In this document: one piece after another, positions 26,756 through 35,541 of the stretch | Layout of the letters: every line of letters starts with the position of its first letter | Numbering within the stretch: position 1 is the first letter of the stretch | Source of the DNA: Chloroflexota bacterium | GTDB taxonomy: Bacteria; Chloroflexota; Anaerolineae; Aggregatilineales; Phototrophicaceae | Assembly (NCBI GenBank): GCA_026707225.1 | Contig: JAPOXG010000022.1 | Coordinates: 23,744-87,743 of the forward strand | Direction of reading: 5' to 3' | DNA length: 64,000 nt | Notes under the pieces: model-generated | Told to the model about the DNA's origin: nothing | What the model saw: the letters and a program-made list of their open reading frames with translations, nothing else | Databases searched by the model: none | Translations under genes and position numbers: made by a program

Positions 26756-29173
26756 ATGAAACATCACGAAGGCATCCGAAGCTACGACCATAGCGCCAGC
26801 GCCCTGGCTTTCCCTCTGGGCGGTATCGGCACCGGCAACGTGTCGCTGGGCGCGCGCGGCGAATTGCGCGATTGGGAAATCTTCAACAGCCCGGCAAAAG
26901 GCGCGACCCTGCCGCTGACTTTCTTCGCGCTGCGCTGCCGGCAGGCGGGGCAAGAGGCCAAGATTCGCGTACTCGAAGGACCGCTTCAAGCGCCGCATAC
27001 GCCTTCGCACGGCTACCATCCCTTAATGAGCTTGGCGGGCTTGCCGCGCTTCAAAGGCAGTACCTTCCGCGGACAATACCCCTTCGCCAGCATCGAGTTT
27101 CACGATGCGAATATGCCGGTCTCGGTTTCGCTGGAAGCCTATACGCCTTTGCTGCCGCTGAATCCGGAAGATTCCGGCATTCCCTGCGCCATCCTGACCT
27201 ACACCGTCAGGAATATGACCGAAGACCCGGTCGACATGACCCTCGTCGGCTCCTTGACCAACCCGGTTGGCAACTTGAGGCGCGATCGATTCGGCAACGA
27301 AGCCCAGGTTGAGTTCGGAACGCCCGTTAACGATTTCCGCGATGACGATGACCTGCGGGGCCTGCTGCTGACCAATCCGGAGCTTGCAGTTGAAGACCTT
27401 CATCATGGCAGCCTCGCCCTCGCCAGCGATCACGAACGCGCGACCTTCAAGCGCAGTTGGCTGCGGGGCGAGTGGTGGGATTATCTGCACGACTTCTGGG
27501 ACGATCTCCTGGAAGATGGATTGCTGGACGACCCCGCCGATGACGCGCCCGGCACGCGCATCGCTGCCGCGTCCCTCGGTTTGGTCGACCGCCTCGAAGC
27601 TGGCGAGAGCAAGCGCTTCCGTTTTCTGCTGACCTGGCACTTCCCGAACCGGCCCGCCGCCTGGGACCTGCGCGCGCTTCCTGCCATAGGCGTCGACGAA
27701 AGCGATGTCGGCATTATCCGCAACCACTACGCCACACGCTTCAATGACGCCTGGGAAGTCGGGCGATACACCGTGCGCAATCTGCCTCGCCTGGAATCGA
27801 CGACGCGCCAGTTCCACGACGCCTTGTTTGGCAGCACGCTGCCCCCAGTCGTACTCGACGCCGTCTCCGCCAATATCGTACCGGCACGCAGCACGACCTG
27901 CTTCTGGCTGGAGGATGGACGCTTCTACGGCTGGGAAGGCTGCTTTGACGACTCGGGCTGCTGCGCCGGCACTTGCACCCATGTCTGGAGCTACGCTTAT
28001 ACCATCGCCTATCTGTTTCCTTCGCTCGAGCGCGAGATGCGCAAGATCGAATTCAATGTGGAAACGGCTGACGACGGCGCCATGAAGTTCCGCAGCTATG
28101 GCACTTTTCATGCGAATGTCATCGATGCCGTGCGCGCGGACGCCGCTGTCGATGGTCAGATGGGCTCGATCCTGCGCGGCTACCGTGAATGGCAGTTGTG
28201 CCGCGATGACGAGTTCCTCGCCGGCATCTGGGACGGCGTCAAACGCGCCATCGGCTTCGCCAGCGCCTACTGGGACGAAGACAATGATCACGTGCTTGAT
28301 GCTGTGCAGCACAATACATACGACATCGAATTTCACGGTCCCAACCCGCTGTCCAGCATCTACTATTTGGCCGCCTTACGCGCAGTGGAAGAAATGGCGC
28401 GCGCCATGGGCGAAGACGAATTGAGCGCGCGTTGCCGCGTCGCCTTCCAAACCGGCAGCGCCAATCTGGACGACATGCTCTGGAATGGCGGCTACTACAT
28501 CCAGAAGCTGGATGCGCTTAACGCGCAGAAATACCAGCACGGCGAGGGCTGCCTCTCCGACCAGTTGCTGGGACAGCTGCATGCCAGCCTGCTCGGCCTT
28601 GGCGACCTGCTGCCCGCCGAACATGTAAAGACGGCGCTGAAGTCCATCTACCAGCACAACTTCATGCGCGATTTCAGCGAGCACGCCAATTGCCAGCGCG
28701 TCTACGCTCTGAACGACGAAGCCGGCTTGCTGCTCTGTTCCTGGCCTCACGGGGGGCGCCCGCGCCTGCCCTTCCCTTACGCGGATGAGGTCTGGACTGG
28801 AATCGAATACCAGGTCGCCGCGCATCTCATTTATGAAGGCTGGGTCGAAGAAGGTCTTGAAATTGTCGAAGCGCTGCGCGCCCGGCATGATGGCATCCGG
28901 CGCAACCCCTGGAACGAAGTCGAATGCGGCAATCATTACGCCCGCAGCATGGCCAGCTGGGCGCTGCTGCTGGCGCTTAGCGGCATGCGGATCGACGCGG
29001 AAACTGGCGCGTCCACTTTCACGCCCAGTGACAACCTGCTTGCGGACAAAGAGCCATTCTCGGTCTTTTGGTCTGACGGACGCGAATGGGGCGTGTATTC
29101 GCAGGCATGGGACACAGCAAGCGAGACCTGGGAGCCCCGCTTTGAGACGCTTGGCGCGGCAGGCGACCTGTAG
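26756..29173 (+). CDS. GH116 beta-glucosidase/glucosylceramidase-like protein (DUF608)
   Basis: An 805-residue relative of bile-acid beta-glucosidase GBA2 and bacterial GH116 enzymes, which hydrolyse beta-glucosides or beta-xylosides. The N-terminal beta domain begins with the hallmark AFPLGGIGTGNVSLGARGEL. An (alpha/alpha)6 catalytic domain starts near residue 370. The likely acid/base Asp is D523 in QHNTYDIEFHG. The segment where the nucleophile would be sought (GTCTHVWSYAYTIAYLFPSL) does not show the Glu seen in human GBA2, so the nucleophile is uncertain. No signal peptide, so cytoplasmic. It follows the CUT1 permeases and probably hydrolyses their cargo. Confidence 0.85.
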   Translation: MKHHEGIRSYDHSASALAFPLGGIGTGNVSLGARGELRDWEIFNSPAKGATLPLTFFALRCRQAGQEAKIRVLEGPLQAPHTPSHGYHPLMSLAGLPRFKGSTFRGQYPFASIEFHDANMPVSVSLEAYTPLLPLNPEDSGIPCAILTYTVRNMTEDPVDMTLVGSLTNPVGNLRRDRFGNEAQVEFGTPVNDFRDDDDLRGLLLTNPELAVEDLHHGSLALASDHERATFKRSWLRGEWWDYLHDFWDDLLEDGLLDDPADDAPGTRIAAASLGLVDRLEAGESKRFRFLLTWHFPNRPAAWDLRALPAIGVDESDVGIIRNHYATRFNDAWEVGRYTVRNLPRLESTTRQFHDALFGSTLPPVVLDAVSANIVPARSTTCFWLEDGRFYGWEGCFDDSGCCAGTCTHVWSYAYTIAYLFPSLEREMRKIEFNVETADDGAMKFRSYGTFHANVIDAVRADAAVDGQMGSILRGYREWQLCRDDEFLAGIWDGVKRAIGFASAYWDEDNDHVLDAVQHNTYDIEFHGPNPLSSIYYLAALRAVEEMARAMGEDELSARCRVAFQTGSANLDDMLWNGGYYIQKLDALNAQKYQHGEGCLSDQLLGQLHASLLGLGDLLPAEHVKTALKSIYQHNFMRDFSEHANCQRVYALNDEAGLLLCSWPHGGRPRLPFPYADEVWTGIEYQVAAHLIYEGWVEEGLEIVEALRARHDGIRRNPWNEVECGNHYARSMASWALLLALSGMRIDAETGASTFTPSDNLLADKEPFSVFWSDGREWGVYSQAWDTASETWEPRFETLGAAGDL

Positions 29174-29221
29174 GGGATACACTTGTGTCGCCCTGTACTT
29201 GCGCGGCTTGGGCTCCCGGGA

Positions 29222-29241
29222 GGGCGAGACAAGTCTCGCCC
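29222..29241. repeat. Palindromic repeat (GGGCGAGAC arms)
   Basis: A perfect 9-bp inverted repeat, GGGCGAGAC-AA-GTCTCGCCC, followed by the family flank CTACAG. It lies between the GH116 and deacetylase genes. Matched changes in both arms compared with GGGCGACC copies keep the stem. Confidence 0.8.
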
Positions 29242-29310
29242 CTACAGCACGACTTTAGCGGGTAAATTCGCAGGCGCAGGCACAACAACGCCGAAAACGA
29301 GGTTAGACAA

Positions 29311-30021
29311 ATGTCGCTAAAATACTACACGCACGGACGGCGCGACCAAATGAAAGTGGCGCTGACCTTCGACGACGGACCCAATCCGCCGCGCACCGAC
29401 CAGGTCATCGAGATTCTCAACAGCCGAGGCGCGCGCGGCACCTTCTTCGTTCTGGGCAAGTGGGTGGAGCGTTTTCCCCAGGCTTTCCAGCGCATCGTCG
29501 AAAGCGGGCATTGCGTCGGCAATCACAGCTACCTGCACGAAGCCCACCTCGGCGATTTTGACCGCGCCGAAGCCGCCATTGGCAATCTGCTCGGCCGCCC
29601 GACGCGCTTCCTGCGCGCCCATTACTTCAACTTCTTCACTTGCCTCTACTCGCCGGTCGCCTTGTCGCGCGATATGAAGATCGTCGATGCCGATGTCAAC
29701 CCGGCCGATTACGCCAAGAGCGATCCACAGGCGATCATCGACGCCACGCTGCAGGCGCCTGCTCTAGCCGGCGGCTCCATCATCGACCTGCACGACGGCC
29801 GGGAGCTGGACGACGACGCCAGGCGCCTCGCCAGCCCGCTGCCGATGATCGAAGCGCTGCCAGCGATCGTTGACGGCTTAAAGGCGCGCGGCTTCCAACT
29901 GGTTGGCCTCGACGAAATGGAACTGGTCGATGCCATTGAGTGGCAGCCCGATGGGCGGGGGACATTCGCCGCGCCCGAGGCGCGCGCGGCCATCGAAGGC
30001 TTGAGCCGGAAGTCCAACTGA
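29311..30021 (+). CDS. Polysaccharide deacetylase family protein (CE4, NodB fold)
   Basis: A 236-residue NodB-type deacetylase. Motif 1 is TFDDGPN with catalytic/metal Asp 21 and 22. Motif 2 is GNHSYLHE with metal His 72 and 76. A later LHDG may be the last motif (VDLHDG in relatives). It would remove N- or O-acetyl groups from a sugar polymer or oligomer. No signal peptide is seen, unlike most secreted CE4 enzymes, so a cytoplasmic role on imported sugars is likely. GAGG lies about 9 nt before the ATG. It ends the CUT1/GH116 unit. Confidence 0.87.
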   Translation: MSLKYYTHGRRDQMKVALTFDDGPNPPRTDQVIEILNSRGARGTFFVLGKWVERFPQAFQRIVESGHCVGNHSYLHEAHLGDFDRAEAAIGNLLGRPTRFLRAHYFNFFTCLYSPVALSRDMKIVDADVNPADYAKSDPQAIIDATLQAPALAGGSIIDLHDGRELDDDARRLASPLPMIEALPAIVDGLKARGFQLVGLDEMELVDAIEWQPDGRGTFAAPEARAAIEGLSRKSN

Positions 30022-30070
30022 CCGAGCGCGACTGTCCAAATGCCGCGCCGCATCGCAGGCTCGCCAATAT

Positions 30071-30099
30071 TTGACAAGCCAACTTGGAGACGCTACAGT
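30071..30099 (+). promoter_or_regulatory. Candidate promoter of the CUT2 importer unit
   Basis: TTGACA (30071-30076), a 17-bp spacer and TACAGT (30094-30099) lie about 140 nt before the ATPase start at 30238. A second TTGACA at 30191 has no good -10 partner. Confidence 0.45.
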
Positions 30100-30237
30100 T
30101 CGTTCTGTAATCGGCGAATTGAAATCGTGATTTCTTTCTTTGCAGGCTGCTCACAATATGTACTTGCGAAATTCCAAAGTCCGCCCCGTTTTGACAGGCC
30201 GCAATATCCGCCAAAGCGATGATCGAGCGCGCGACTG

Positions 30238-31020
30238 ATGGACTCGACTCAAGGCCATCCTGAGCGCGTTGCTATCGACGAGTCAGCGCCGGCGCCGCTG
30301 CTCATCGCCCGAAACATCACCAAGTCATTCGGCCATGTCCAGGCGCTGAGCAATGCTTATATTGACGTGCGGGCGGGCGAAATCGTGGCGCTGGTGGGTG
30401 ACAATGGCGCTGGCAAATCAACACTGATCAAAGTCCTTTCCGGCGCGCATCGCCCCGACGCCGGCGAGATTATCGTCCGCGGCCAATCGGCCGCCATCAA
30501 CAGCCCGAACGACTCCTTCGATCTCGGCATCGCCACGGTTTATCAGGACCTGGCGCTGCTGCCATCGCGCGATGTGGTGGCGAACCTCTACGTGGGAAGG
30601 GAGCTCACCAACAACGGCTTGCTGGACCGGCGCAAGATGACCGAAGAAGCCAATCGCGTCGTGCGGCAACTGCGCACCAACCTGCCCTCGGTGCATACGC
30701 CCGTGCGCTTTCTGTCCGGTGGCCAGCGGCAGGCGGTCGCCATCGCCCGCGTCGTGCATTTCGGCGCCGAGATTCTGCTGCTCGACGAGCCGACGGCGGC
30801 GCTCGGCGTCAAAGAATCGCACGAAATGTTGACCTTGATCGAGAACCTCAAAGAGCAGAACAAAGCGATCATCGTCGTCAGCCATAATCTGGCGCACGTC
30901 TTCCGCATCTGCGATCGCATCACTGTCCTGCGCCATGGCGAGACGGTAGGCACGCTGATCAAAGAAGACACCGATTCCACCGAAGTCGTCCAAATGATCA
31001 CCGGCGCTGATCTCTTGTGA
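30238..31020 (+). CDS. CUT2 sugar ABC importer ATPase, single-domain (FrcA-like)
   Basis: A 260-residue single ATPase domain of the ribose/xylose/fructose importer class. It has Walker A (GDNGAGKSTL), signature (LSGGQRQAVAIARV), Walker B (ILLLDEPTAALGVKES) and switch His (VVSHNL). The usual RbsA has two such domains in about 500 residues; the single-domain form is known from FrcA and probably works as a homodimer. It is the first gene of an ATPase-permease-binding protein order. The ATG at 30238 follows a GA-rich stretch without a strong ribosome site. Confidence 0.92.
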   Translation: MDSTQGHPERVAIDESAPAPLLIARNITKSFGHVQALSNAYIDVRAGEIVALVGDNGAGKSTLIKVLSGAHRPDAGEIIVRGQSAAINSPNDSFDLGIATVYQDLALLPSRDVVANLYVGRELTNNGLLDRRKMTEEANRVVRQLRTNLPSVHTPVRFLSGGQRQAVAIARVVHFGAEILLLDEPTAALGVKESHEMLTLIENLKEQNKAIIVVSHNLAHVFRICDRITVLRHGETVGTLIKEDTDSTEVVQMITGADLL

Positions 31021-31067
31021 ACTCGAGGAATCATCAGGCCTGGCGAATAGGGTAACGGAGCGCATCA

Positions 31068-32141
31068 GTGACAGCCATTATTGACAAAGTCAAGCCATCT
31101 GACGATAGGCCGGAAGGAGCGTCGCGGCTGCGGCGCTTGCTCGGGCAGCGTGAAGCGCAGCTGCTGCTGGTGCTGGTCGTATTCACCTTGCTCGTGCGGG
31201 CTGGCGGCGCGAAAGGCTTCCTCGGTCCCACGCATTTTCCCATCTTCCTGTCCCAAGTCGCGCCGGACATGCTGGTGGTGATCCCGATGGCGATGCTGCT
31301 GATCGGCGGCATGTTCGATCTGTCGGTGACCGGCGTCGCCAACCTCAGCGTGGTCTTGGTCGGCTGGACCTTCTCTCGCTTGCTGGGCACGATGGACGAC
31401 ACGCTGCTGATCATATTGGTGGTCGCGATTGGCTTAATGGCCGGTTTGATCGTCGGCGCGATCAATGGCTTGGCGGTCACCCGTCTGCGCATGAATCCGC
31501 TGATGACGACGCTGGCGACCTGGTGGATGGCTCAGGGCGCGGCGACCGGCGTGGCTGGCGGTGAATCGCGCCACAACTTCGTCGGCTCCTTCCGCGATAT
31601 CGCCCGATTTCAGCCCCTGCGAGATTTGGGCGAGACCTTCCCCTTTCTGCAGGAGATGCGCATCAGCACTTTGCCAATGCCGGTATTCTACGCGGCGATT
31701 GTGATTTTCCTCGGCTGGCTCATTTTGACGCGGACGCGCTTTGGCTGGCATATTTTCGCCACCGGCAGCGACCGGCAAGGCGCGGCGCTGAACGGCGTCA
31801 ACGTCAACCGCGTGACCCTCATCGGCTTCATCGCCACCGGCATGGCCGCCGCCATGTGCGGCATCGTCTGGGCCAGCCGGCTCACATCAGCGCCGCCCAA
31901 TACCCTGGGTGGCCTCGAGCTGCGGGTGATCGCCGCCGCGGTGATCGGAGGCGCCGCGCTCACCGGCGGGGAGGGCAGCGTGCTCGGCGCCGTCCTGGGG
32001 CTGTTCTTCATGCACATGATCCGCAGCGCCACCATTCAATTGGGCTTGCCCGTCTATTGGGAATTCTTCGTATTGGGCGCCGTTCTGTTCACCGCCGTCG
32101 CCTTTGACGCCTGGACCAAACGGCGAGCCGACACCCAATGA
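31068..32141 (+). CDS. CUT2 sugar ABC importer permease (RbsC/FrcC type)
   Basis: A 357-residue permease with eight to ten predicted helices. Hallmarks are IGGMFDLSVTGVANLSVVLVG, the region AINGLAVTRLRMNPLMTTLA, the region GWHIFATGSDRQGAALNGVNVNRV, and GAALTGGEGSVLGAVLGLFF. A GTG start at 31068 has GGAG 7 nt upstream. It lies 47 bp after the ATPase gene and pairs with the tandem binding protein that follows. Confidence 0.92.
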   Translation: MTAIIDKVKPSDDRPEGASRLRRLLGQREAQLLLVLVVFTLLVRAGGAKGFLGPTHFPIFLSQVAPDMLVVIPMAMLLIGGMFDLSVTGVANLSVVLVGWTFSRLLGTMDDTLLIILVVAIGLMAGLIVGAINGLAVTRLRMNPLMTTLATWWMAQGAATGVAGGESRHNFVGSFRDIARFQPLRDLGETFPFLQEMRISTLPMPVFYAAIVIFLGWLILTRTRFGWHIFATGSDRQGAALNGVNVNRVTLIGFIATGMAAAMCGIVWASRLTSAPPNTLGGLELRVIAAAVIGGAALTGGEGSVLGAVLGLFFMHMIRSATIQLGLPVYWEFFVLGAVLFTAVAFDAWTKRRADTQ

Positions 32142-32173
32142 CGCTGACGCTTGTGGCGCCTTTATCCGAACAG

Positions 32174-32190
32174 CCCTGGTCAGGCCAGGG
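32174..32190. promoter_or_regulatory. Short hairpin before the tandem binding-protein gene
   Basis: CCCTGG-TCAGG-CCAGGG, a 6-bp perfect stem, lies in the 222-bp gap between permease and binding-protein genes. The rest of this gap shows nothing clear besides the ribosome site at 32354. Its role is unknown. Confidence 0.3.
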
Positions 32191-32363
32191 GAAGCGGCGC
32201 TCCCGCGCGCAGCGCGCGATGCGTCTTTGAAGGGGGCAGATGCACAGGCGCGTCTGCATCGCCAAAGTGGTGAATTGCGCGGCCATCGACAATGACAGCC
32301 GTGTGGATTTCCCCACGAAGCGCAATGAGACTCGATAGAACAACACATCTTTTGGAGAGCAAA

Positions 32364-34232
32364 ATGAAAAGGTACATGGTACTTCTGCTGGTATTTTCGC
32401 TGCTGATTGGCGTCGCCGCGCCTCTCGTCGCCCAAGACGAAGACGTCTACTACATGATCGGCGGCAACCTGGGGCATCCTTGGTGGAAGCAGCACTTTGA
32501 AGGCATTGAAGTAGCCGCCGAATGGCTCGGCATCAATGTCGAAATCGTGGGTCCGCCGCCCACCGATGGCATCGCCCTCGAGCAAATCAAGCTGCTTGAG
32601 GAGATCGTCGCCAAGCCCAATACCGCTGGCATTATGATGATCGGCTTTGATGTCACGCTCATCCCCGAGGTATCGAAACAGGCGATGGCGGCCGGGATCC
32701 CCTTCATCCAGTTTAATGGCGATCTCATCGACAAGAGCGCCCGCCATGCTTTCGTCGGCACGGGCGACTACGCATTCGGTGAATCGGCGGCGCAGTTGGT
32801 GCTGGATCGCTATCCCGATGGCGCCAAGATTGGCGTGGTCGCTTTCATCAGCGCCCAGCAGCATCGCGATCGCCTGCAGGGCTTCCAGGAAACGCTGGAA
32901 GCTTCAGGGCGCGCCTATGAATTCCTCGAGCCGGTTGATGACCGCGCTTCAATGGACGGCGCTTACAACGGCGCGCTGAACCTGATCGAAGCCAATCCCG
33001 ATATGGACATCATCTATTCGGGTGACGCCTTTGCCGAAGGCGTCGCCAACGCCGTGAACGACATGGGCTTGATCGACAGCATCGACGTGGTCGGCGGCGA
33101 CCGCGCCGACTCGCTGCTGCAGGACATCAAGGACGGCAACGTCATGGGCACCATCGCCCAAGACACTTTCGCCGAGGGCTTCTTCGGCGTGCTTTACATG
33201 TATGTCGCGCGTCAGGGTCTTGTCGCGCAAGAAGGCGGGCGCCTCGCCTTGCCCGACACATCGATCACCCAGTCCTTCACCATCACAGCCGAAACCGTTG
33301 ACTTCTTCCTCGGCGTCGAGCCGGACAAGCCAACGCTGCCCGCCGGCGCCGACGGCACTTACTACATGATCGGCGGCAACCTCGGGCATCCCTGGTGGAA
33401 GCAGCATTTCGACGGTATCGAAGCGGCCGCCGATTGGCTGGGCATCAATGTGGAAATTGTCGGTCCGCCGCCCACAGATGGCATCGCCCTGGAGCAGATC
33501 AAGCTGCTGGAAGAGATCGTTGCCAAGGAAGACACCAGGGGCATCATGATGATCGGATTTGATGTCACGCTGATACCAGAAGTATCCAGGCAAGCGATGG
33601 CGGCCGGCATCCCCTTCATCCAGTTCAACGGCGATCTCATCGACCGCAGCGCTCGCCATGCCTTCGTCGGCACCGGCGACTTCGCTTACGGTGAATCGGC
33701 CGCCCAGCTCGTGCTCGATCGCTATCCGGACGGCGCCAAGATCGGCGTGGTCGCCTTCATCAGCGCCCAACAGCATCGCGACCGCTTGCATGGCTTCCAA
33801 ACGACGCTGGAGGCATCGGGCCGCGCTTACGAATTCCTCGAACCGGTGGATGACCGCGCCTCGATGGACGGCGCTTACAACGGCGCGCTCAACCTGATCG
33901 AAGCCAATCCCGACATGGACATCATCTACTCCGGTGACGCATTCGCCGAGGGCGTCGCCAACGCGGTCAAGGACATGGGGCTGGTCGACAGCATTGACGT
34001 GGTCGGCGGCGACCGCGCCGATTCCCTGCTGCAAGCGATCAAAGACGGCGATGTCATGGGCACGATCGCCCAAGACACCTTCGCCGAGGGCTTCTTCGGC
34101 GTCGTCTATATGTATGTCGCCGCTGAAGGCATTGTGGCGCGTGAAGGCGGGCGCATCGCCCTGCCCAATACCGTGATTACGAAGTCCTTCACCGTCACCG
34201 CCGAGACCGTCGACTTCTTCCTGGAGGGCTAG
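32364..34232 (+). CDS. CUT2 sugar-binding protein with two tandem, nearly identical binding domains
   Basis: A 622-residue periplasmic-binding (Peripla_BP_4-type) protein made of two complete 288-residue copies joined by a 16-residue Pro/Gly-rich linker (GVEPDKPTLPAGADGT). Copy 1 is 32448-33311 and copy 2 is 33360-34223. They align without gaps at an offset of exactly 304 codons, with about 26 residue differences (roughly 91% identity by my count). The usual protein has one domain of about 300 residues. The signal peptide (MKRYMVLLLVFSLLIGVAAP) ends near LVAQD with no lipobox Cys. GGAGAGC lies just before the ATG at 32364; a longer reading from 32292 lacks a ribosome site. Ligand unknown. Confidence 0.92.
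   Translation: MKRYMVLLLVFSLLIGVAAPLVAQDEDVYYMIGGNLGHPWWKQHFEGIEVAAEWLGINVEIVGPPPTDGIALEQIKLLEEIVAKPNTAGIMMIGFDVTLIPEVSKQAMAAGIPFIQFNGDLIDKSARHAFVGTGDYAFGESAAQLVLDRYPDGAKIGVVAFISAQQHRDRLQGFQETLEASGRAYEFLEPVDDRASMDGAYNGALNLIEANPDMDIIYSGDAFAEGVANAVNDMGLIDSIDVVGGDRADSLLQDIKDGNVMGTIAQDTFAEGFFGVLYMYVARQGLVAQEGGRLALPDTSITQSFTITAETVDFFLGVEPDKPTLPAGADGTYYMIGGNLGHPWWKQHFDGIEAAADWLGINVEIVGPPPTDGIALEQIKLLEEIVAKEDTRGIMMIGFDVTLIPEVSRQAMAAGIPFIQFNGDLIDRSARHAFVGTGDFAYGESAAQLVLDRYPDGAKIGVVAFISAQQHRDRLHGFQTTLEASGRAYEFLEPVDDRASMDGAYNGALNLIEANPDMDIIYSGDAFAEGVANAVKDMGLVDSIDVVGGDRADSLLQAIKDGDVMGTIAQDTFAEGFFGVVYMYVAAEGIVAREGGRIALPNTVITKSFTVTAETVDFFLEG
32448..33311 (+). repeat. Tandem duplication, copy 1 (binding domain)
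   Basis: First 864-bp copy within the binding-protein gene; it begins at codons for YYMIGGNLGHPWWKQHF and ends at ETVDFFL. It lines up with 33360-34223 without insertions or deletions. Many third-position differences show that the duplication is not recent and not a simple assembly error. Confidence 0.92.
33360..34223 (+). repeat. Tandem duplication, copy 2 (binding domain)
   Basis: Second 864-bp copy. Substitutions are mostly conservative (E/D, K/R, I/V, Y/F), with a few changes such as P-N-x-A to E-D-x-R near residue 57 of the domain and E to T in the GFQ segment. Candidate ligand-facing motifs such as GHPWWKQHF, DRASMDGAYNGALN and YSGDAFAEG are shared or nearly so. Confidence 0.92.
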
Positions 34233-34243
34233 CGCCAACAAGC

Positions 34244-34286
34244 GGGTCAGCCTCCGGCGTAGGTTAGTGTCTACGTTACCTGACCC
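34244..34286. repeat. Inverted repeat after the tandem binding-protein gene
   Basis: GGGTCAG (34244-34250) and CTGACCC (34280-34286) form a 7-bp stem, with GTAG/CTAC pairing inside and CTACA following. It looks like a diverged member of the palindromic family. Confidence 0.5.
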
Positions 34287-34316
34287 CTACAGGCAACTTT
34301 AGATTGGAAAATGTAG

Positions 34317-34337
34317 GGGCGACCTGGCAGGTCGCCC
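34317..34337. repeat. Palindromic repeat (GGGCGACC arms)
   Basis: GGGCGACC-TGGCA-GGTCGCCC, a perfect 8-bp stem preceded by GTAG. It is one of three inverted repeats packed into the gap before the SDR gene. Confidence 0.85.
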
Positions 34338-34358
34338 GCCATAACAAAACAGTCGTAG

Positions 34359-34378
34359 GGGCGACCCTTGGGTCGCCC
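34359..34378. repeat. Palindromic repeat (GGGCGACCC arms)
   Basis: GGGCGACCC-TT-GGGTCGCCC, a perfect 9-bp stem preceded by GTAG. The same 20 bases recur at 37972-37991. Confidence 0.85.
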
Positions 34379-34448
34379 GCCGCCTGAACTATCAACTTCT
34401 GCCTGTGGCGACGGAACATAATTTGGCGGACGGACAGGACAAAAGCCG

Positions 34449-35252
34449 ATGAGACTGAAAGATAAAGTCGCCCTGGTCACTGGCGGCGGACGCGGCATCG
34501 GACGGCATATCGCCCTGCGCCTCGCTGATGAAGGCGCTGATGTGCTGGTCAACTACGCCAGCAGCGAAGCCGGCGCGCAGGACATCGCCGCGCAGATTCG
34601 CGGGAAGGGGCGGCGCGCGATTGCCGTGAAAGCGAATATCGCCCAGCGCGACGAGGTCGATGCCATGTTCGAGCGCCTCGCCGCTGACTTCGGTCGCATT
34701 GACATTCTGGTCAATAACTCGGCGATCGATCCGGTGATCCCCTTCCTGGACATGACCGATGAACAGTGGGACCGGGTCATCGATATCAACCTCAAGGGCA
34801 CGTATATGTGTTCCCAGGCGGCTGCCCGGCTCATGGTCAAACAGGGGAACGGCGGCAACATCACCATCATCGGTTCCATGCACAGCATGGCGACCTTCCC
34901 CGGCATGTTGGCTTATGCCAGCACCAAAGGCGGTCTCAACGCGATGACGCGGGCCATGGCGCTGGATCTCTCGCCGCACCGCATCCGCGTCAACTGCGTG
35001 ATCCCCGGCTCCATTCACGTAGAGAAAGCCTACGAAGTCATCCCGAACTATGACCCGCACATGATCGATGATCAAATCGCATTGGGGCGCATCGGCTACG
35101 GACCGGATATCGCCGCCGCCGTCGTCTTCATGGCTTCGGGGGATGCCGAATACATCACCGGCACGACGCTGAATGTCGATGGAGGGGTCATGGCGCGCAT
35201 GGCCCTTTGGTTCGACGACTTGGAGACAGTTGAGCGCAAATACGACCCATAG
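34449..35252 (+). CDS. SDR-family sugar/polyol dehydrogenase
   Basis: A 267-residue classical short-chain dehydrogenase. It has the cofactor motif TGGGRGIG, NNSA (NNAG in most relatives), and the catalytic set S143, Y156 and K160. It probably oxidises the sugar brought in by the CUT2 importer just upstream, in a non-phosphorylative route. The gene is separated from the importer by a cluster of palindromic repeats but is in the same direction. Confidence 0.9.
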   Translation: MRLKDKVALVTGGGRGIGRHIALRLADEGADVLVNYASSEAGAQDIAAQIRGKGRRAIAVKANIAQRDEVDAMFERLAADFGRIDILVNNSAIDPVIPFLDMTDEQWDRVIDINLKGTYMCSQAAARLMVKQGNGGNITIIGSMHSMATFPGMLAYASTKGGLNAMTRAMALDLSPHRIRVNCVIPGSIHVEKAYEVIPNYDPHMIDDQIALGRIGYGPDIAAAVVFMASGDAEYITGTTLNVDGGVMARMALWFDDLETVERKYDP

Positions 35253-35462
35253 CGGCGCCACTGATGCTGCTACCGCCTGCAGAAGACCTGAGCAATGAAC
35301 GAAGTCGAACATGAGGCGCCGCTTATTACCTTGCGGCCTTCCGGCTGTTCATATTGCGTCAGGTGAAATTCAAGCAGCCGTCAATCATAAACCTCTCGGC
35401 GGGCGAACTGGCACTTCGACGAGGAGGATGATTCGTATCGCCCTCGTTGCGTCGTTAATCTT

Positions 35463-35491
35463 TTGACACAGCCATACAGGTCAGTTAAAGT
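35463..35491 (+). promoter_or_regulatory. Predicted sigma70-type promoter
   Basis: TTGACA (35463-35468), a 17-bp spacer and TAAAGT (35486-35491). It would drive either the small frame at 35542 or, with a long leader, the second Opp operon starting at 35934. Confidence 0.5.
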
Positions 35492-35541
35492 ATCGGTACG
35501 AGATATTGTGGATATACAAAAAGAGTTTTTTGGAAGATGAA

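Noticed and set aside
29650..30214. Minus-strand open frames around the deacetylase end
   Set aside because: Overlap real coding sequence, low-complexity Arg/Ser-rich products, no start signals.
32448..34223. Tandem binding domains as an assembly artefact
   Set aside because: The copies differ at many silent positions and about 26 residues, and the linker is unique, so collapsed or duplicated reads are unlikely.
32949..34241. 430-codon minus-strand frame with internal repeats
   Set aside because: Its repeats simply mirror the tandem binding domains on the plus strand.
34313..34382. Possible CRISPR array (similar palindromes close together)
   Set aside because: Only two such units are close, their spacing is unlike spacers, and identical units lie singly kilobases away; no cas genes.
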